Translations under genes and position numbers: made by a program
The notes under the pieces: generated by a model
Seen by the model: only the letters and a program-made list of their open reading frames with translations
The model's database searches: none
What the model was told of the DNA's origin: nothing
Shown: in pieces, positions 42,344-53,100 of the stretch
How positions within the stretch are numbered: the stretch's first letter is position 1
Layout: every line of letters begins with the position of its first letter
Assembly (NCBI RefSeq): GCF_005765165.1
Contig: NZ_VCIW01000019.1
Span: 62,001-126,000 of the forward strand
Origin: Paenibacillus antri
Lineage (GTDB): Bacteria; Bacillota; Bacilli; Paenibacillales; YIM-B00363
DNA length: 64,000 nucleotides
Direction: 5' to 3'

Positions 42344-43011
42344 AGCCTCACCCGATAGCCGATCCCACGGATCGTCTCCAGGATCGTCGGCGAGGCCGGA
42401 TCGAGCTCGATCTTCTCCCGCAGATGCCGGATATGCACCATCAACGTCTTATCCCCGTCGAGATACGGCTCGCCCCACACCGCCTCGTAGATTTGTTCTT
42501 TCGTCGCGATTTGATTGGGACGCCGCAGCAGGTACATGAAAATATGAAACTGCTTGCCGGTGAGCGCGATTTCCTCGCCCGTCCGCCCGTCGACGACGAC
42601 GTTGTCCCGCATGCGCACCGACAGGTGGCCGACGGCGAGCTCCTCCGGCGCGCCGGCCCCGGCGCGGCGCAGCAGCACGTCGATGCGGGCCGTCAGCTCC
42701 TCGGGGTGGAACGGCTTCGTCAAGTAGTCGTCCGCGAATTGCAAGCCGGTCAGCTTGTCTTCCACCGCGGCCCGCGCGGACAGCATGAGGATCGGCCTTG
42801 CCGGCGCCTCCGCCTTCAGCCGCCGGCCGACCGTAAATCCGTCGAGCCCCGGCAGCATGACGTCCAACACGACGACGTCCGCGTCCCGCGCGCGTTCTAT
42901 CGCCCCTTCCCCGGAGGGCAGCCAGACGACCTTATGTCCGGCCCGCTCCAGATGCTCCCGTACCCATCCGGCGATTTCCGTATCATCCTCGATATATAAT
43001 ACCGTTGCCAT
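42340..43011 (-). CDS. OmpR/PhoB-family response regulator
   Basis: 223-aa regulator with D50 as phosphoacceptor, K99 in YLTKPF and a winged-helix C-terminal domain ending ETIRGIGYRVRL. The segment before ADDY reads TGLQFADDY, one residue shorter than the usual GLxxGADDY. The ATG follows AGGAGG. Co-transcribed with the kinase gene. Confidence 0.92.
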   Translation of the reverse strand: MATVLYIEDDTEIAGWVREHLERAGHKVVWLPSGEGAIERARDADVVVLDVMLPGLDGFTVGRRLKAEAPARPILMLSARAAVEDKLTGLQFADDYLTKPFHPEELTARIDVLLRRAGAGAPEELAVGHLSVRMRDNVVVDGRTGEEIALTGKQFHIFMYLLRRPNQIATKEQIYEAVWGEPYLDGDKTLMVHIRHLREKIELDPASPTILETIRGIGYRVRL

Positions 43012-43178
43012 ACAGATGCAGCCTCCTATCGTTCGAACCCAGTATAAGGAAAAGCGTCGGCGTTGTACAAGCGCGCCGGCGCCGGACAGGTTATGAGCAA
43101 TGGCGAGGGAGCGAAGGAAATTTAAGGAGAAGGAGCGTCCGAGCGCATCGCTTCATCCCCCGCCGGGTCCCGCAGCAT

Positions 43179-43208
43179 AAAAAAACGGCCCGACTTGTCG
43201 TCGGACCG
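43179..43208 (-). terminator. Intrinsic terminator of the MHYT-GGDEF-EAL gene
   Basis: The minus-strand stem CGGtCCGAC/GTCGGgCCG is followed by TTTTTTTATG, 38 bp downstream of the stop. Confidence 0.75.
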
Positions 43209-43245
43209 CTCTCATAGGTTCGCGCCGCAAAGCGCCTGCCGCCTC

Positions 43246-45255
43246 TCACCCTCGCGAAGCCAGCCACTCGCGAACCGCTTCCTTTTCCATCGGCTTGCCG
43301 TAATAATACCCTTGCATCACATGGCAGCCGGCGTCGCGCAGCAGCGCGATCTGCTCTTCGGTCTCGACGCCTTCCGCCACCATCTCCATCCGGAGCTCCG
43401 ACGCCAGCGTAACGATCGCCTGCAGGATCGCCTGCTTGGACGATATGTTGCTCTCCCGGATAAACAATTGATCGATCTTCAGCGTATCGAGGGGCAGCCG
43501 GTCGAGCGACCCCAGCGAAGAATACCCGGAGCCGAAGTCGTCCATCGCGATCTTCACGCCGAGAGCGCGCAGCTCGGTGAGCTGATGAACGATTTCTTGC
43601 ACGTTGTACAGCAGCAACGACTCCGTGATTTCCACCTCCAACCGCTCGGGCTCGAGACCGGCCGCACCCAGCGCGCCGGTCGTCATCTCGAACAGATGCT
43701 GGCTCTCGAACACGCGCACGGACAAGTTGACGGACACGCAAGCCTCGGCCCAACCGTCCCGGCGCCATTCCGCGGCTTGGCGGCACGATTCGAACATGAC
43801 CCACCGCGTCAACGGAATGATCAATCCCGTCTCTTCCGCAAGCGGAATGAATTCCGCCGGAGAGACGACGCCCAGCTCCGGATGCCTCCACCGCGCGAGC
43901 GCCTCCATGCCGATCGGCCGTTCGGCCGTCGAGTGCCACTGGGGCTGGTAGACGACGTAAAATTCCTCGAGCGCCATCGCCTTGCGCAAATCCTTCTCGA
44001 GCCGCAGCTTGCGCTCCATGCGTCGGCCGAGTTCGGCGTCGAAGACGGCGTGCCGGTTTTTCCCGGCCCGCTTCGCCTCGTACATCGCCGTATCCGCCGC
44101 CTTCATCAGCGAGGACCGATCGCTCGCATGCTCGGGCGCCAAGCTGATGCCGATGCTGGCCGTAATATACAGCTCGTTGTCGCCGATCCGGTACGGCGCC
44201 TTGATCTCCTGCAGCAGACGCAGCGCCAGCGCTTCGGCTTCCGTCCGTTCGCTGCCGGGCAGCAGCAGCAGAAATTCGTCGCCGCCGAGGCGGTAGACGG
44301 CTTGCCCGGGCGACAAACCCGCCCGAAGCCGCCCGCTCACCTGCAGGATCAGCTCGTCGCCCGCGTCGTGACCGAGCGTATCGTTGATCGTCTTGAATCG
44401 ATCCAGATCGAGGAACAAGACGGCCAGCTTTTTTCCCGCCCGCTCCGACAGGAGCTCCTCGAACACTCGGTCGAGCACGTGGCGGTTCGGCAAGCCCGTC
44501 AACGGATCGCTGTAGGCCATCCGCTCCAACACATGCCGGTCGAAATAGACGGCCACCCACGACAAGAACAGAATGATCGATATCGTCAGCGCGACGCCGA
44601 TCAATAAGAACGAGAAGTTCGTAACGCCTTCGCCCGTCGCCGTTCCCGGCTCCGCCGAAAACTTCGCCGCGGCCATCCCGGTGTAGTGCATGCCGCAGAT
44701 CGCGAGGCCCATCGCGGCGGCGCCCGCCCATCGCCGCGCCCGCATGCCCTTCCGCGAGCGGAAGCGCATGAACAGAAACAAGGCGGCATACGAGACGAGC
44801 AAGGCGACGACCGCGGACAGCGTCCAGACGACCTTATCGTACGCGATCGACCCGTTCATGCGCATCGCGGCCATGCCGGTATAATGCATGCCCGTGATGC
44901 CCGCGCTCATCGCCAGGCCGCCGAGCGCAAGACGGCGCTTGCCGACGCGGGCCGTCGACGTCGCCGCGAACGCGACGCACGAAGCGAAGACGGCCAGCAG
45001 CAGCGAGACGATCGTCGTCGGAACGTCGTATCGGATCGTGATCGGCAGATGAAACGCCATCATGCCGATGAAGTGCATCGACCAGATGCCGCAGCCCATG
45101 ACGATCGAGCCCGCCGCGATCCAGCCTGGCTTCGCGCGCCGCGAGGCGCTCATGATTTTCGACGTTAGGCTTAACGCCGTATAGGACGCGAACATCGCGA
45201 TCGCGAACGACAAGAATACGATCCATGGGTTATAGTGACCATGCAACGTTGCCAT
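43246..45255 (-). CDS. MHYT-GGDEF-EAL c-di-GMP protein
   Basis: 669-aa membrane protein. An N-terminal MHYT sensor has seven helices and three MHYT-type motifs (MHFIGM 60-65, MHYTGM 123-128 and 189-194), proposed to bind copper and sense O2/NO/CO. GGDEF is at 324-328 (RLGGDEF intact, no RxxD inhibitory site seen) and EAL at 451-453, with DDFGSGYSS and EGVET intact. It could both make and degrade c-di-GMP. The ATG at 45255 follows AGAGGGGA; the frame extends to 45336 without a ribosome site. Confidence 0.9.
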   Translation of the reverse strand: MATLHGHYNPWIVFLSFAIAMFASYTALSLTSKIMSASRRAKPGWIAAGSIVMGCGIWSMHFIGMMAFHLPITIRYDVPTTIVSLLLAVFASCVAFAATSTARVGKRRLALGGLAMSAGITGMHYTGMAAMRMNGSIAYDKVVWTLSAVVALLVSYAALFLFMRFRSRKGMRARRWAGAAAMGLAICGMHYTGMAAAKFSAEPGTATGEGVTNFSFLLIGVALTISIILFLSWVAVYFDRHVLERMAYSDPLTGLPNRHVLDRVFEELLSERAGKKLAVLFLDLDRFKTINDTLGHDAGDELILQVSGRLRAGLSPGQAVYRLGGDEFLLLLPGSERTEAEALALRLLQEIKAPYRIGDNELYITASIGISLAPEHASDRSSLMKAADTAMYEAKRAGKNRHAVFDAELGRRMERKLRLEKDLRKAMALEEFYVVYQPQWHSTAERPIGMEALARWRHPELGVVSPAEFIPLAEETGLIIPLTRWVMFESCRQAAEWRRDGWAEACVSVNLSVRVFESQHLFEMTTGALGAAGLEPERLEVEITESLLLYNVQEIVHQLTELRALGVKIAMDDFGSGYSSLGSLDRLPLDTLKIDQLFIRESNISSKQAILQAIVTLASELRMEMVAEGVETEEQIALLRDAGCHVMQGYYYGKPMEKEAVREWLASRG

Positions 45256-45378
45256 GACAGTCCCCTCTGCAATGCATTTCATGCTTCTTCCCAGAATATC
45301 TCGATTTCGTAAGGTAGGATACAAAATTTGGCGCACGTCTAATTTTTAAGCCCACGTTCGTACGAAACGCTGAGTAAA

Positions 45379-45420
45379 GAAAAAAGACGACGCCCCGAAC
45401 GTCGGAACGTCGGAGCGCCG
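45379..45420 (-). terminator. Probable terminator of the DISM-GGDEF gene
   Basis: An imperfect GC-rich minus-strand hairpin (GCGCtCCGA...TCGGgGCGT) is followed by CGTCTTTTTTC, just past the stop at 45428. Confidence 0.5.
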
Positions 45421-45427
45421 CCGCGCC

Positions 45428-47179
45428 TCAACCCGCCTTGCCCGCGATCGATACGCGGTTGCGCCCTTCCCGCTTCGCCTCGTATAACGCCTCGTCGGCT
45501 CGCCGAATCAGCTGAAGGAACGTCTCGTCCCCGCCCTTCCACTGCGCGACGCCGATGCTTACGGTGCAGTACAACGGCTGTCCCTTCGGCTGGCCGAACG
45601 GCTGCGCCCGCACCGCCGCGATCAACCGGTCCGCCGCGATGCGGGCGCCTTCGATCGTCGTATCCGGCAGGAGCACCATGAACTCCTCGCCGCCGAACCG
45701 GCCGAGCACGTCCGTCCGCGGGAAGCCGGACTTCATCAACTGCCCCATCTCGCGAAGCACCTGATCGCCCGCCTCGTGGCCGTACGTGTCGTTCACCTTC
45801 TTGAAATGGTCGACGTCGATCATCAGCAGCGAGACGGCGCGCCCCGGCCTCGCCCGCGTGGCCGCCTCGAAGACGTGGCTCACGTATCTTCGGTTGTACA
45901 ACCCGGTCAGCTCGTCGGTATCCGCCAGACGCCGCGACTCCTTCATCAACTCGACCGCGCGGTCTTTCTCCTTGCGCATCCGCTGAATATGGTCGGCGAG
46001 CCCCCAAGACAGGACGACCGCTTGAAACGCGGACCCCGCTTGAGACGCGTACGTCGTCCACCACGTCATCGGGAGCCACCCCGCGTCGGACAGCGACGAC
46101 AGCATCGCCCCGATCATAAAGACGCCCCAGCCGAGCAGGAAGTACTTCGCCGTATGCGAGCCGTTCCGCCAGCCGGCGACGCATGCCGCGATCATCAGCA
46201 GCTGAATGGCTACGATGCTGTAGATGGACATCTGCAGCCCGGTCGGATAATCGACGAACAGCACCGCTACGTTTGCGGTCTCGAGGACGACCAGACCCGT
46301 GAACGCTCGATACAGACGCGGGCTCTCCAGCTTCATGTTCAAGATGTTCCGCGTGAACAGCAGCGCCGCCACGTGGCTCAAGCAAATGAAGAAGACGATC
46401 GCTCGGTTGTTCCACCAGACCGCGTCCGGCCAGATGTATTGATACGCCGTACCGTTCAACGTTAAGTATAGGAACAACGTAGAGACGTTGATCAAGACGT
46501 AATATAAGTACGCCTTGGAACGCAGCGAGACGGCCAAGACGCTGTTGTAGATAATCATGATGAGCATAATGCCGTAATAACATCCGAGCAGCAAGACGAC
46601 GGATTGCTCCTTGCCGACGAACCGCTCCGGCGACGAGACGCTGACGGGAAGCGCCAGCGCGCCCTCCGTTTCGGCCCGCAGGTAGATCGTCGCGCGCTCG
46701 CCCGGATCCAATTCCATCGGAAACACGAAGTTCCGGTTCGGCAGCGGCCGTTCTTCGAACGGGAGCGCGTCGCCCGTCGACTTCTCCGAGACGACCGACC
46801 CGGACGCATCGATCATATACAGCTGCAGCCGGTCCAACGGCGGGTACGCCACCGACAGCAGCCACTCCCGCCGCTCGGATTCGTTGACGATTTCGAACCG
46901 CGCCCAATGCACCGGCGCCCCGTACCCGTCGTTCGGCGTACGCTCCTCCGCGAGAACGAACGAGCCGGCGTCGTAGACGGACCGAATGTCCTCCACCGTC
47001 CGGCTGCCGGCTTCGTCGCGGAACAATTCCATCATAGGAACGTATTCATGGGCGTCCGCGCGCAGCGTCAACGTCGCCCCCGCGTCCGCCGCATCGTCCG
47101 CGGACGCGATGCCGGACGCGAAGCCCGCCGTCGCATAGAGCAGCGCGAGCAGCCCCCATAACCATTTTCTCATACCCAT
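45428..47179 (-). CDS. 7TMR-DISM diguanylate cyclase
   Basis: 583-aa protein: signal peptide (about 1-26), extracellular 7TMR-DISMED2-like beta domain (about 40-185), seven-helix 7TMR-DISM region (about 192-395), a short coil and a GGDEF domain with RFGGEEF (496-500). Receptors of this type sense extracytoplasmic carbohydrates or other small ligands and synthesise c-di-GMP. No EAL domain. The ATG follows GCGGGGATGG. Confidence 0.9.
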   Translation of the reverse strand: MGMRKWLWGLLALLYATAGFASGIASADDAADAGATLTLRADAHEYVPMMELFRDEAGSRTVEDIRSVYDAGSFVLAEERTPNDGYGAPVHWARFEIVNESERREWLLSVAYPPLDRLQLYMIDASGSVVSEKSTGDALPFEERPLPNRNFVFPMELDPGERATIYLRAETEGALALPVSVSSPERFVGKEQSVVLLLGCYYGIMLIMIIYNSVLAVSLRSKAYLYYVLINVSTLFLYLTLNGTAYQYIWPDAVWWNNRAIVFFICLSHVAALLFTRNILNMKLESPRLYRAFTGLVVLETANVAVLFVDYPTGLQMSIYSIVAIQLLMIAACVAGWRNGSHTAKYFLLGWGVFMIGAMLSSLSDAGWLPMTWWTTYASQAGSAFQAVVLSWGLADHIQRMRKEKDRAVELMKESRRLADTDELTGLYNRRYVSHVFEAATRARPGRAVSLLMIDVDHFKKVNDTYGHEAGDQVLREMGQLMKSGFPRTDVLGRFGGEEFMVLLPDTTIEGARIAADRLIAAVRAQPFGQPKGQPLYCTVSIGVAQWKGGDETFLQLIRRADEALYEAKREGRNRVSIAGKAG

Positions 47180-47278
47180 CCCCGCGTTTCTGCGGCCTTA
47201 CGGCCTTCTTTCTTTCTATTATGGGAGTTTCGGCGGAAATTTGCTGTGAAGCGCATTACAAATGTGGGGAAAGCCCAC

Positions 47279-47314
47279 GAAAAAACCGCCGCCGCGCATG
47301 AGGCGCGGAAGCGG
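47279..47314 (-). terminator. Intrinsic terminator of the Gfo/Idh/MocA gene
   Basis: The minus-strand stem CCGCttCCGCGC/GCGCGGcgGCGG is followed by TTTTTTCG, 15 bp after the stop. Confidence 0.7.
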
Positions 47315-47328
47315 CTTCCGTGGTCCGG

Positions 47329-48306
47329 TCAATAAACGACTTTCACCGGTTGGCCCGTATCGGCGGATAGGTTCGCCGCGGCGGTCACCGCCTGCGTTCG
47401 GTACGCGTCCGCGTAGTCGGAACGGATGCGCGAGACGTCGCCCGTGCGCACGGCGTGAAGGAACGCCTCGTTCTCGGCCGCGTACGGATCGACCGCGTCG
47501 GTGTAGTCGGACCGGCTGCCGCCGCCGATCGCCGTCAGTCCCGACGGCGTCCAGTCGAGGCGCCCCTCGGGCGTGAAGAAGCTCAGCTGCACCGAGCCCG
47601 CGTCTCCGGGCAGCAGGCACGTATTCGAAATCGTCGCCACCGCGCCGCCGCTCAGCTTCAGCACGACCGAGCCGACGTCCGGCACCGTTACGTTCTCGTG
47701 CGTCTTATGCATCGCGCGGCTGCCGTAAGCGGCGTACACCTCGTCTACCTCGCCGGCGACGTAGCGAAGCAGGTCGACGAGATGCGTCGTCTGCTCGACG
47801 AACTGCCCTCCGGAGCCTCCCATGCTTCTCCACCACGGCACGCCCGGCATGCCGCCCATCCAGCCGCCCGTCGCCATGCCGACCGTGCGCTCCGCTAAGA
47901 TCGCGCGCAGCCGCTCCGAAATCGTTCGATAACGAAAATGATACCCGACCGACGTAATCAATCCCTTGTCCCGGATCCGGCCGAGCAGCTCCTTCGGAAG
48001 CGCGGCGTCGATGCCGAGCGGCTTCTCCACCAAGAACGGGATGCCCCGTTCGATCAGCTGCCGCTCCATATCCCCGTGCGCCATCGGCGGCACGCATAGA
48101 TAGACGGCGTCCAGCTTCTCCCCGTCCAACATGTCCTGCATCGACGCGTAGCCGCGCGCGGCGTCGAAGCCGGCGGCCATCGTCTCCGCCTTCTCCTTCG
48201 TCGTGCCCAAGATCGCCGCGACGCGCACGCCGTCCGTCTTCGTCAGCTTGTCCGCATGCACCTTCGAGAACCAACCGGTGCCCGCGATTCCGATTCGCAA
48301 TGTCAT
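47329..48306 (-). CDS. Gfo/Idh/MocA-family NAD(P)-dependent oxidoreductase
   Basis: 325-aa enzyme with an N-terminal Rossmann motif (IGIAGTGWFSKVH), the catalytic-region EKPLGID and a C-terminal alpha/beta domain with the TTHLVDLLRYVAGE motif. Members oxidise or reduce sugars and cyclitols. No sugar operon lies beside it, so the substrate is open. The ATG follows GAGGAGG. Confidence 0.9.
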   Translation of the reverse strand: MTLRIGIAGTGWFSKVHADKLTKTDGVRVAAILGTTKEKAETMAAGFDAARGYASMQDMLDGEKLDAVYLCVPPMAHGDMERQLIERGIPFLVEKPLGIDAALPKELLGRIRDKGLITSVGYHFRYRTISERLRAILAERTVGMATGGWMGGMPGVPWWRSMGGSGGQFVEQTTHLVDLLRYVAGEVDEVYAAYGSRAMHKTHENVTVPDVGSVVLKLSGGAVATISNTCLLPGDAGSVQLSFFTPEGRLDWTPSGLTAIGGGSRSDYTDAVDPYAAENEAFLHAVRTGDVSRIRSDYADAYRTQAVTAAANLSADTGQPVKVVY

Positions 48307-48454
48307 ATCGGCCTTGCCTCCTCCTCATCGGGTTCCGTTGGCATGGCTTCGACGGCGACCAACCGAATACGCCTCGAACCTTATTCCCCACGGTCCCTTC
48401 GATGGTTTTGCTCCCATCTTACACGAACCGTCCCGGCATGACTATATTCTTCCT

Positions 48455-48835
48455 TCACTCCGCCATCAAGACGGACGGGTGAAAGACGCGGTCCACCGCG
48501 GTCAGCACCCGGTCCGCGTTGAACGGCTTCAGAATATAATCCTTCGCGCCGCGATGGACCGAATTGACGATCAAGTGCCGGTGACCGAGCGCGGAGCACA
48601 TGATGACCTTCGCCTTCGCGTCCATCCGCATGATATGCTCCAGCGCTTCGATGCCGCCCATCTCCGGCATGTTCAGGTCCAGAATGACGAGCTCGGGACG
48701 ATACGCCCGATACTTATCGATCGCCTCCAGGCCGTTCGCCGCCTCCGTTACGACCGTATGTCCGGCCCTCTCCAACAGATCCTTCAACATGACCCGCAAA
48801 AAAGCGGCATCGTCCGCGATCAATATCGTCGCCAT
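48455..48835 (-). CDS. CheY-like single-domain response regulator
   Basis: 126-aa receiver with D53 as phosphoacceptor (ILDLNMPEM), acidic pair D8-D9, S81 and K103 (YILKPF). There is no output domain. It resembles CheY or diffusible receivers used by hybrid kinases; no chemotaxis genes lie nearby. It may serve the double kinase encoded at 50077-53217. Confidence 0.88.
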   Translation of the reverse strand: MATILIADDAAFLRVMLKDLLERAGHTVVTEAANGLEAIDKYRAYRPELVILDLNMPEMGGIEALEHIMRMDAKAKVIMCSALGHRHLIVNSVHRGAKDYILKPFNADRVLTAVDRVFHPSVLMAE

Positions 48836-48917
48836 CCCTAACTCAGCTCCTTCTCGCTTCCCAACCGTTCCTTGTTTTTACCAATTGTAGCACCCCCCGC
48901 TGAACAAAAACTGAACA

Positions 48918-48957
48918 ACAAAAAAGAACGGGGGCCGCGATGCCGCGCTCCCCGTTC
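48918..48957 (-). terminator. Intrinsic terminator of the response regulator/hybrid kinase operon
   Basis: The stem GAACGGGG-CGCG/CGCG-CCCCGTTC (48926-48957) is followed on the minus strand by TTTTTTGTTG, just after the stop at 48963. Confidence 0.85.
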
Positions 48958-48962
48958 CCTCG

Positions 48963-50105
48963 TTACGCCCTTCCGTAATGCTCCTCGTACCAAGCCGCGA
49001 TGCCGGCCTCCGGTTCCTCGCCGGCCTCCTCCCGCAGCGCCTCCCGCATCTGCGCGTACGTGCGCCGCACCTCCTGCGCCTGTCCCTGCCGATGAAACAT
49101 TCGCATCAACAACGAATAGCTCTCCTGCACGGACGGGAATCGGGCGATCACGTCCGTCAGCAGCGAATACGCGACGCTGCTCCACGACCGTCCGCCGAGC
49201 TCGCCGGCGAAGCGCAGCGCGCTCTCCAACCACTTCATCCGGAGCCGTTCCCGCTCCTGCTCCGCCCATAGATAGCCTTCTTGCTCGAAATAATCGCCCC
49301 GATACAACGCCATCCAACGCTGCAGCTCCTCGATCGGCAGCGGATCCTTGTCGACCAAGTCCGCCAGCTTTCGCTCCCACAGGTCGACGTCCACCGCGAC
49401 GCCGTGCAGTTCGAGCCGATAGCCGCCGTCCACGAAGCTCAGCTTGATCGGCAGCGACAGCCCCTTCACCGTCTGGCGAATTTGATATACGGTCGTATGC
49501 AGATGCGTCTGGGCTTTGAGAAGATCCATCTCCGGCCACATCAGATCGAGAAGGGCGTCTTTGGATACCGCCCGGTCCCGCATATGAAGCAGGTACGAGA
49601 ATACCTCCTTCGCCTTCGTCGTGCGCCAAGGGATCTCCAGCGCCCGCTCCTCCCCTTCGCTCGCCCCGGCGCTGAGCCGAAGGAAGCAGCGTAACGCCGG
49701 GGCGGCCCGCTTCTCCTCCGTCTCGTCCGCGCCGGACGGACGGGGCATCCGCGACGCGAGCCGCGCCAGCGTCGTCTCGAGCCGCTTCGTCTGCACCGGC
49801 TTCAGCAAGTAGTCCGTCGCGTTCAGCTCGAAGGCGTTCACGGCGTATTGATCGTATGCCGTCACGAACACGATCTGCACGTCGGGAAGCCGCGCGAGCA
49901 GCCGCTCCGCCGCGACGATCCCGTTCATCCCCGGCATCTCGATATCGACGAAGGCGACGTCGGCCGCGAGCGACTCCGCTTGAAGCAGCGCCTCGCGCGG
50001 ATCCGAGAACGCGCCGAGCACGTCGACCCCTTGACGCCGAAGCATACGTTCCATGCCGGCGAGCGACAGCGGTTCGTCATCCAGAATGATCGCTCTCATG
50101 TTCAT
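48963..50105 (-). CDS. Response regulator with SARP/BTAD-type output
   Basis: 380-aa regulator: receiver (1-120) with D54 and K102 (YLLKPVQ), a winged-helix OmpR-like DNA-binding region (about 150-235) and a bacterial transcriptional-activator (BTAD, TPR-like) domain (about 240-375). This SARP-like architecture is typical of AfsR/DnrI activators and of Bacillota RRs paired with 7TMR kinases. It overlaps the 3' end of the hybrid kinase gene by 29 bp and shares its frame boundary, so the two form a dedicated pair. The start may be ATG 50105 or the ATG two codons on. Confidence 0.85.
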   Translation of the reverse strand: MNMRAIILDDEPLSLAGMERMLRRQGVDVLGAFSDPREALLQAESLAADVAFVDIEMPGMNGIVAAERLLARLPDVQIVFVTAYDQYAVNAFELNATDYLLKPVQTKRLETTLARLASRMPRPSGADETEEKRAAPALRCFLRLSAGASEGEERALEIPWRTTKAKEVFSYLLHMRDRAVSKDALLDLMWPEMDLLKAQTHLHTTVYQIRQTVKGLSLPIKLSFVDGGYRLELHGVAVDVDLWERKLADLVDKDPLPIEELQRWMALYRGDYFEQEGYLWAEQERERLRMKWLESALRFAGELGGRSWSSVAYSLLTDVIARFPSVQESYSLLMRMFHRQGQAQEVRRTYAQMREALREEAGEEPEAGIAAWYEEHYGRA

Positions 50106-53100
50106 CGATTTCGGTCGGCACCTCCTTCGTTCCGATCGGAATTTCGAAGCGAACGGTCGATCCTCGGTCCGGCGAGGACTCGATCGTCAGCCCTTGGCCG
50201 TATACGTGCAGCAAGCGCCGATGAATGTTCGTCAGTCCGATGCCGCCCTCGTGCCGTCCCGACAAGATGCGCTCGGCCGTTCCTTCCGCGAAGCCGATCC
50301 CGTTGTCCGAGACGGCGACGACGATTCGATCCATCCGCGGCTCGACGTCGATCCGCACCTCGCCGCCGCCGGGCCGCTTCAGGATGCCGTGCCGCAGCGC
50401 GTTCTCGACGATCGGCTGAATCGACAGCGGCGGCAATTCGAACGCGGCGTACTCCGGCACGTTCGCGACGATGCGCATCCGCTCTCCGAAGCGCGCCCGC
50501 TCCACGGATAAGTACGATTCGACGAGCGTCCACTCCATCGCGAACGGAACGACGTCGTTCAGATTGCGAAGATCGAAGCTGTTCTTCAAATACAAGCCGA
50601 AGTCCGTCAGCACCTCCCGCATCCGGTCGGGATCCGTCTCGCTCAGACTGGCGATCGTGTTGAGCGCGTTAAACAGGAAATGCGGCTTGATCTGCGCTTG
50701 AATGAGCGCCATCTCCATATGCAGCTTCTCCCTGACGGACTGCTTCAGCTGCAGCAGCGTCCGCACGCGCGCCTTCAGCTCGGCGGAATCGACCGGCTTC
50801 AGCACGTAATCGTTCGCGCCGGCGTCGAAGCCGGCCATCAGATCCGCGGGCTGGCTTCGGGCCGTCAAGAACAAGACCGGCAGCTCATGGAACGAGAACC
50901 GGCTCCGGATGAACCGGCACAGCTCGTACCCCGTCTTGCCGGGCAGCGAGACGTCGAGAATGACGGCGTCCCATCGCGGCGCGCCCGTCAGCGCCCGCAT
51001 CGCCTGCGAGCCGTCCGACACCGCGTCGACGCTGTATCGCTCGTTCGTCAACAGCTCGTACACGACCTTCAGGCTGACCGGGTCGTCCTCGACGAGCAGG
51101 ATGCGCGGCGCGTCCCTCACTTCCTTGCGGTACGACTTCTCCATCGCCCTCGGCCGATCCTCCGTCTCGGATCGATTCTTCCAACCGGACGCGTCCTGCA
51201 GGGAGGCCTTGCTCCGTTCCTCCAGCTTCGCCGCGGCGGCGGCCGTCTCGGCAAGCACCGACGCGGGCGCCAGAGGGAGCGTGAACCGGAACGCCGTATG
51301 CCGGCCCGGATTCGACTCGACGGAGATCGATCCCCGCTGCAGCTCGACCAGCTTCCGCGTGATGGCGAGGCCGAGACCCGCTCCCTTCGGCGCGGCCTCG
51401 CCTTCCGCATACCCTTGCCGGAACTCGTCGAAGATCGCATCGAGCTGATCCGGCGGGATCCCCTTCCCGTCGTCCGTCACCGAGATCTCGACGAACGAGC
51501 CGACCGTCTCGGCTTCGACCGCGATCGTCTTCGCGTCGGCGTGTTTCATGGCGTTGTTAAGTAAATTGAACAAAATTTGCATCACCCGCTGATCGTCCGC
51601 CAGCACCCTCGGCAGGTCGCTCGGCACCCGGTTCTCGAAGCGGACGGTTCGATCCTCGGACACGTACGGCAGCAGCTCCCACACGCCTTCCGCGGCCGTT
51701 CGCAGATCGACCGCCTTCAAGTTGATGTGCATCGTGCCCTCGTTCAGCCGGGACAAGTCGAGAATATCCTCCAACAGATGAGACAGGTTGCGGCCCGTCG
51801 ACACGATTAATCGAAGCCGTTCCGCCTTCGCCGCGTCGAGCCCGCCCTCGTCCAACGAAAGCTGCGCCATGTTGATCATCCCGTGCAGCGGCGTGCGCAG
51901 CTCGTGGGACGTCGTCGCCAGAAACTCGCTCTTCATCCGGTCGGCCTGCACCAGCTGCATGGAAGCTTGTTCGACCTTCTTCAGATTGTCGAAGAACCGC
52001 TTCGCGAGCAGCACGCCCATCGAAAAGACGAAGGCCAGCATCTCGATCGGAAAGAAGAGGTTGGAAGGCTGGAGACCGAGGAACGTCAGCCCGACGAACA
52101 GATGCTCATAGAACAGACAGAGCGCTCCGAGCAGCGCATACACCGATTCGGTCTTGCGGGTCAACACGCCGGCGAGCAGCCACGCCATCAAGTACAACGA
52201 CAAGAGCCCCTCGAAGCCCATAAGCAAGTAATCGTAGGACGAGTATACGAACACTTCGCTCAAGAGACAGAAGACCGTCAGCAGCGCCGTGACGACCGTC
52301 GACAGACGGACCACCCAAAGAGACGCATACTGGGGGAACATAAACCGTACGAACCAGAGAATCGTAAAATAAATCGAGAGGGAGGATAACATCTGGAGCT
52401 TGCTCTGCCACTCGTAGCTCAGCGTCGGCCACCAGACGAACAACAGCTTCTCCCCGTGGGTCGCCCCGAACGCCAAATACGCGAGGAAGAAGCACCCGAA
52501 CCAGAACAGCTCCGGGTTTTGCCGCCGAAGCGCATAGACCGCGATGAACAGCAGCCCAAGAGTGAGAAACAGTGCGCCGAGAATCGTCTCTACCATCTTC
52601 TCGGCCTGTTCCTCGCGCACGACGTTGTGCACGGTGCCGAGCTGGAACGTATCGAAGACGCCGCCCTGATTGCCGTAATGGAAGTTGGCCGTATGGACGG
52701 TCAGCGTCAGCGTATCGCCTCGTACCGCCGTCTCGGCGACGTACGGCGTATTTTGCGGAGACGTCGACGCCCGGTCGACGCCGGGCGTTCCGCTTCCGCC
52801 GACGGGCTCGCCGGAGACGTACAGCCAGTGCGCCGTCCGCACGTTGGACGAACGCAACGCCAACGCGAGCCGGTCCCGATCCTCGTCGGAGAGCAGCACC
52901 CGCAGCCGATACGTCCCGTATCCGAACGTCGTCTCTCCGTCTTCCGATAAGGCGTCGTCCCACTTGCCCGGCACCTGCAGGGGGACCGGCTCGACGCCCG
53001 ACGGATCCTCCGTCGAAGGATCGACGTAAGCGGACGGGTAGAACAGCCACTCCCCCTCCAATCGGACGGTGCCGTCCTCCGCGAGATTCCAGTCCCGCAA

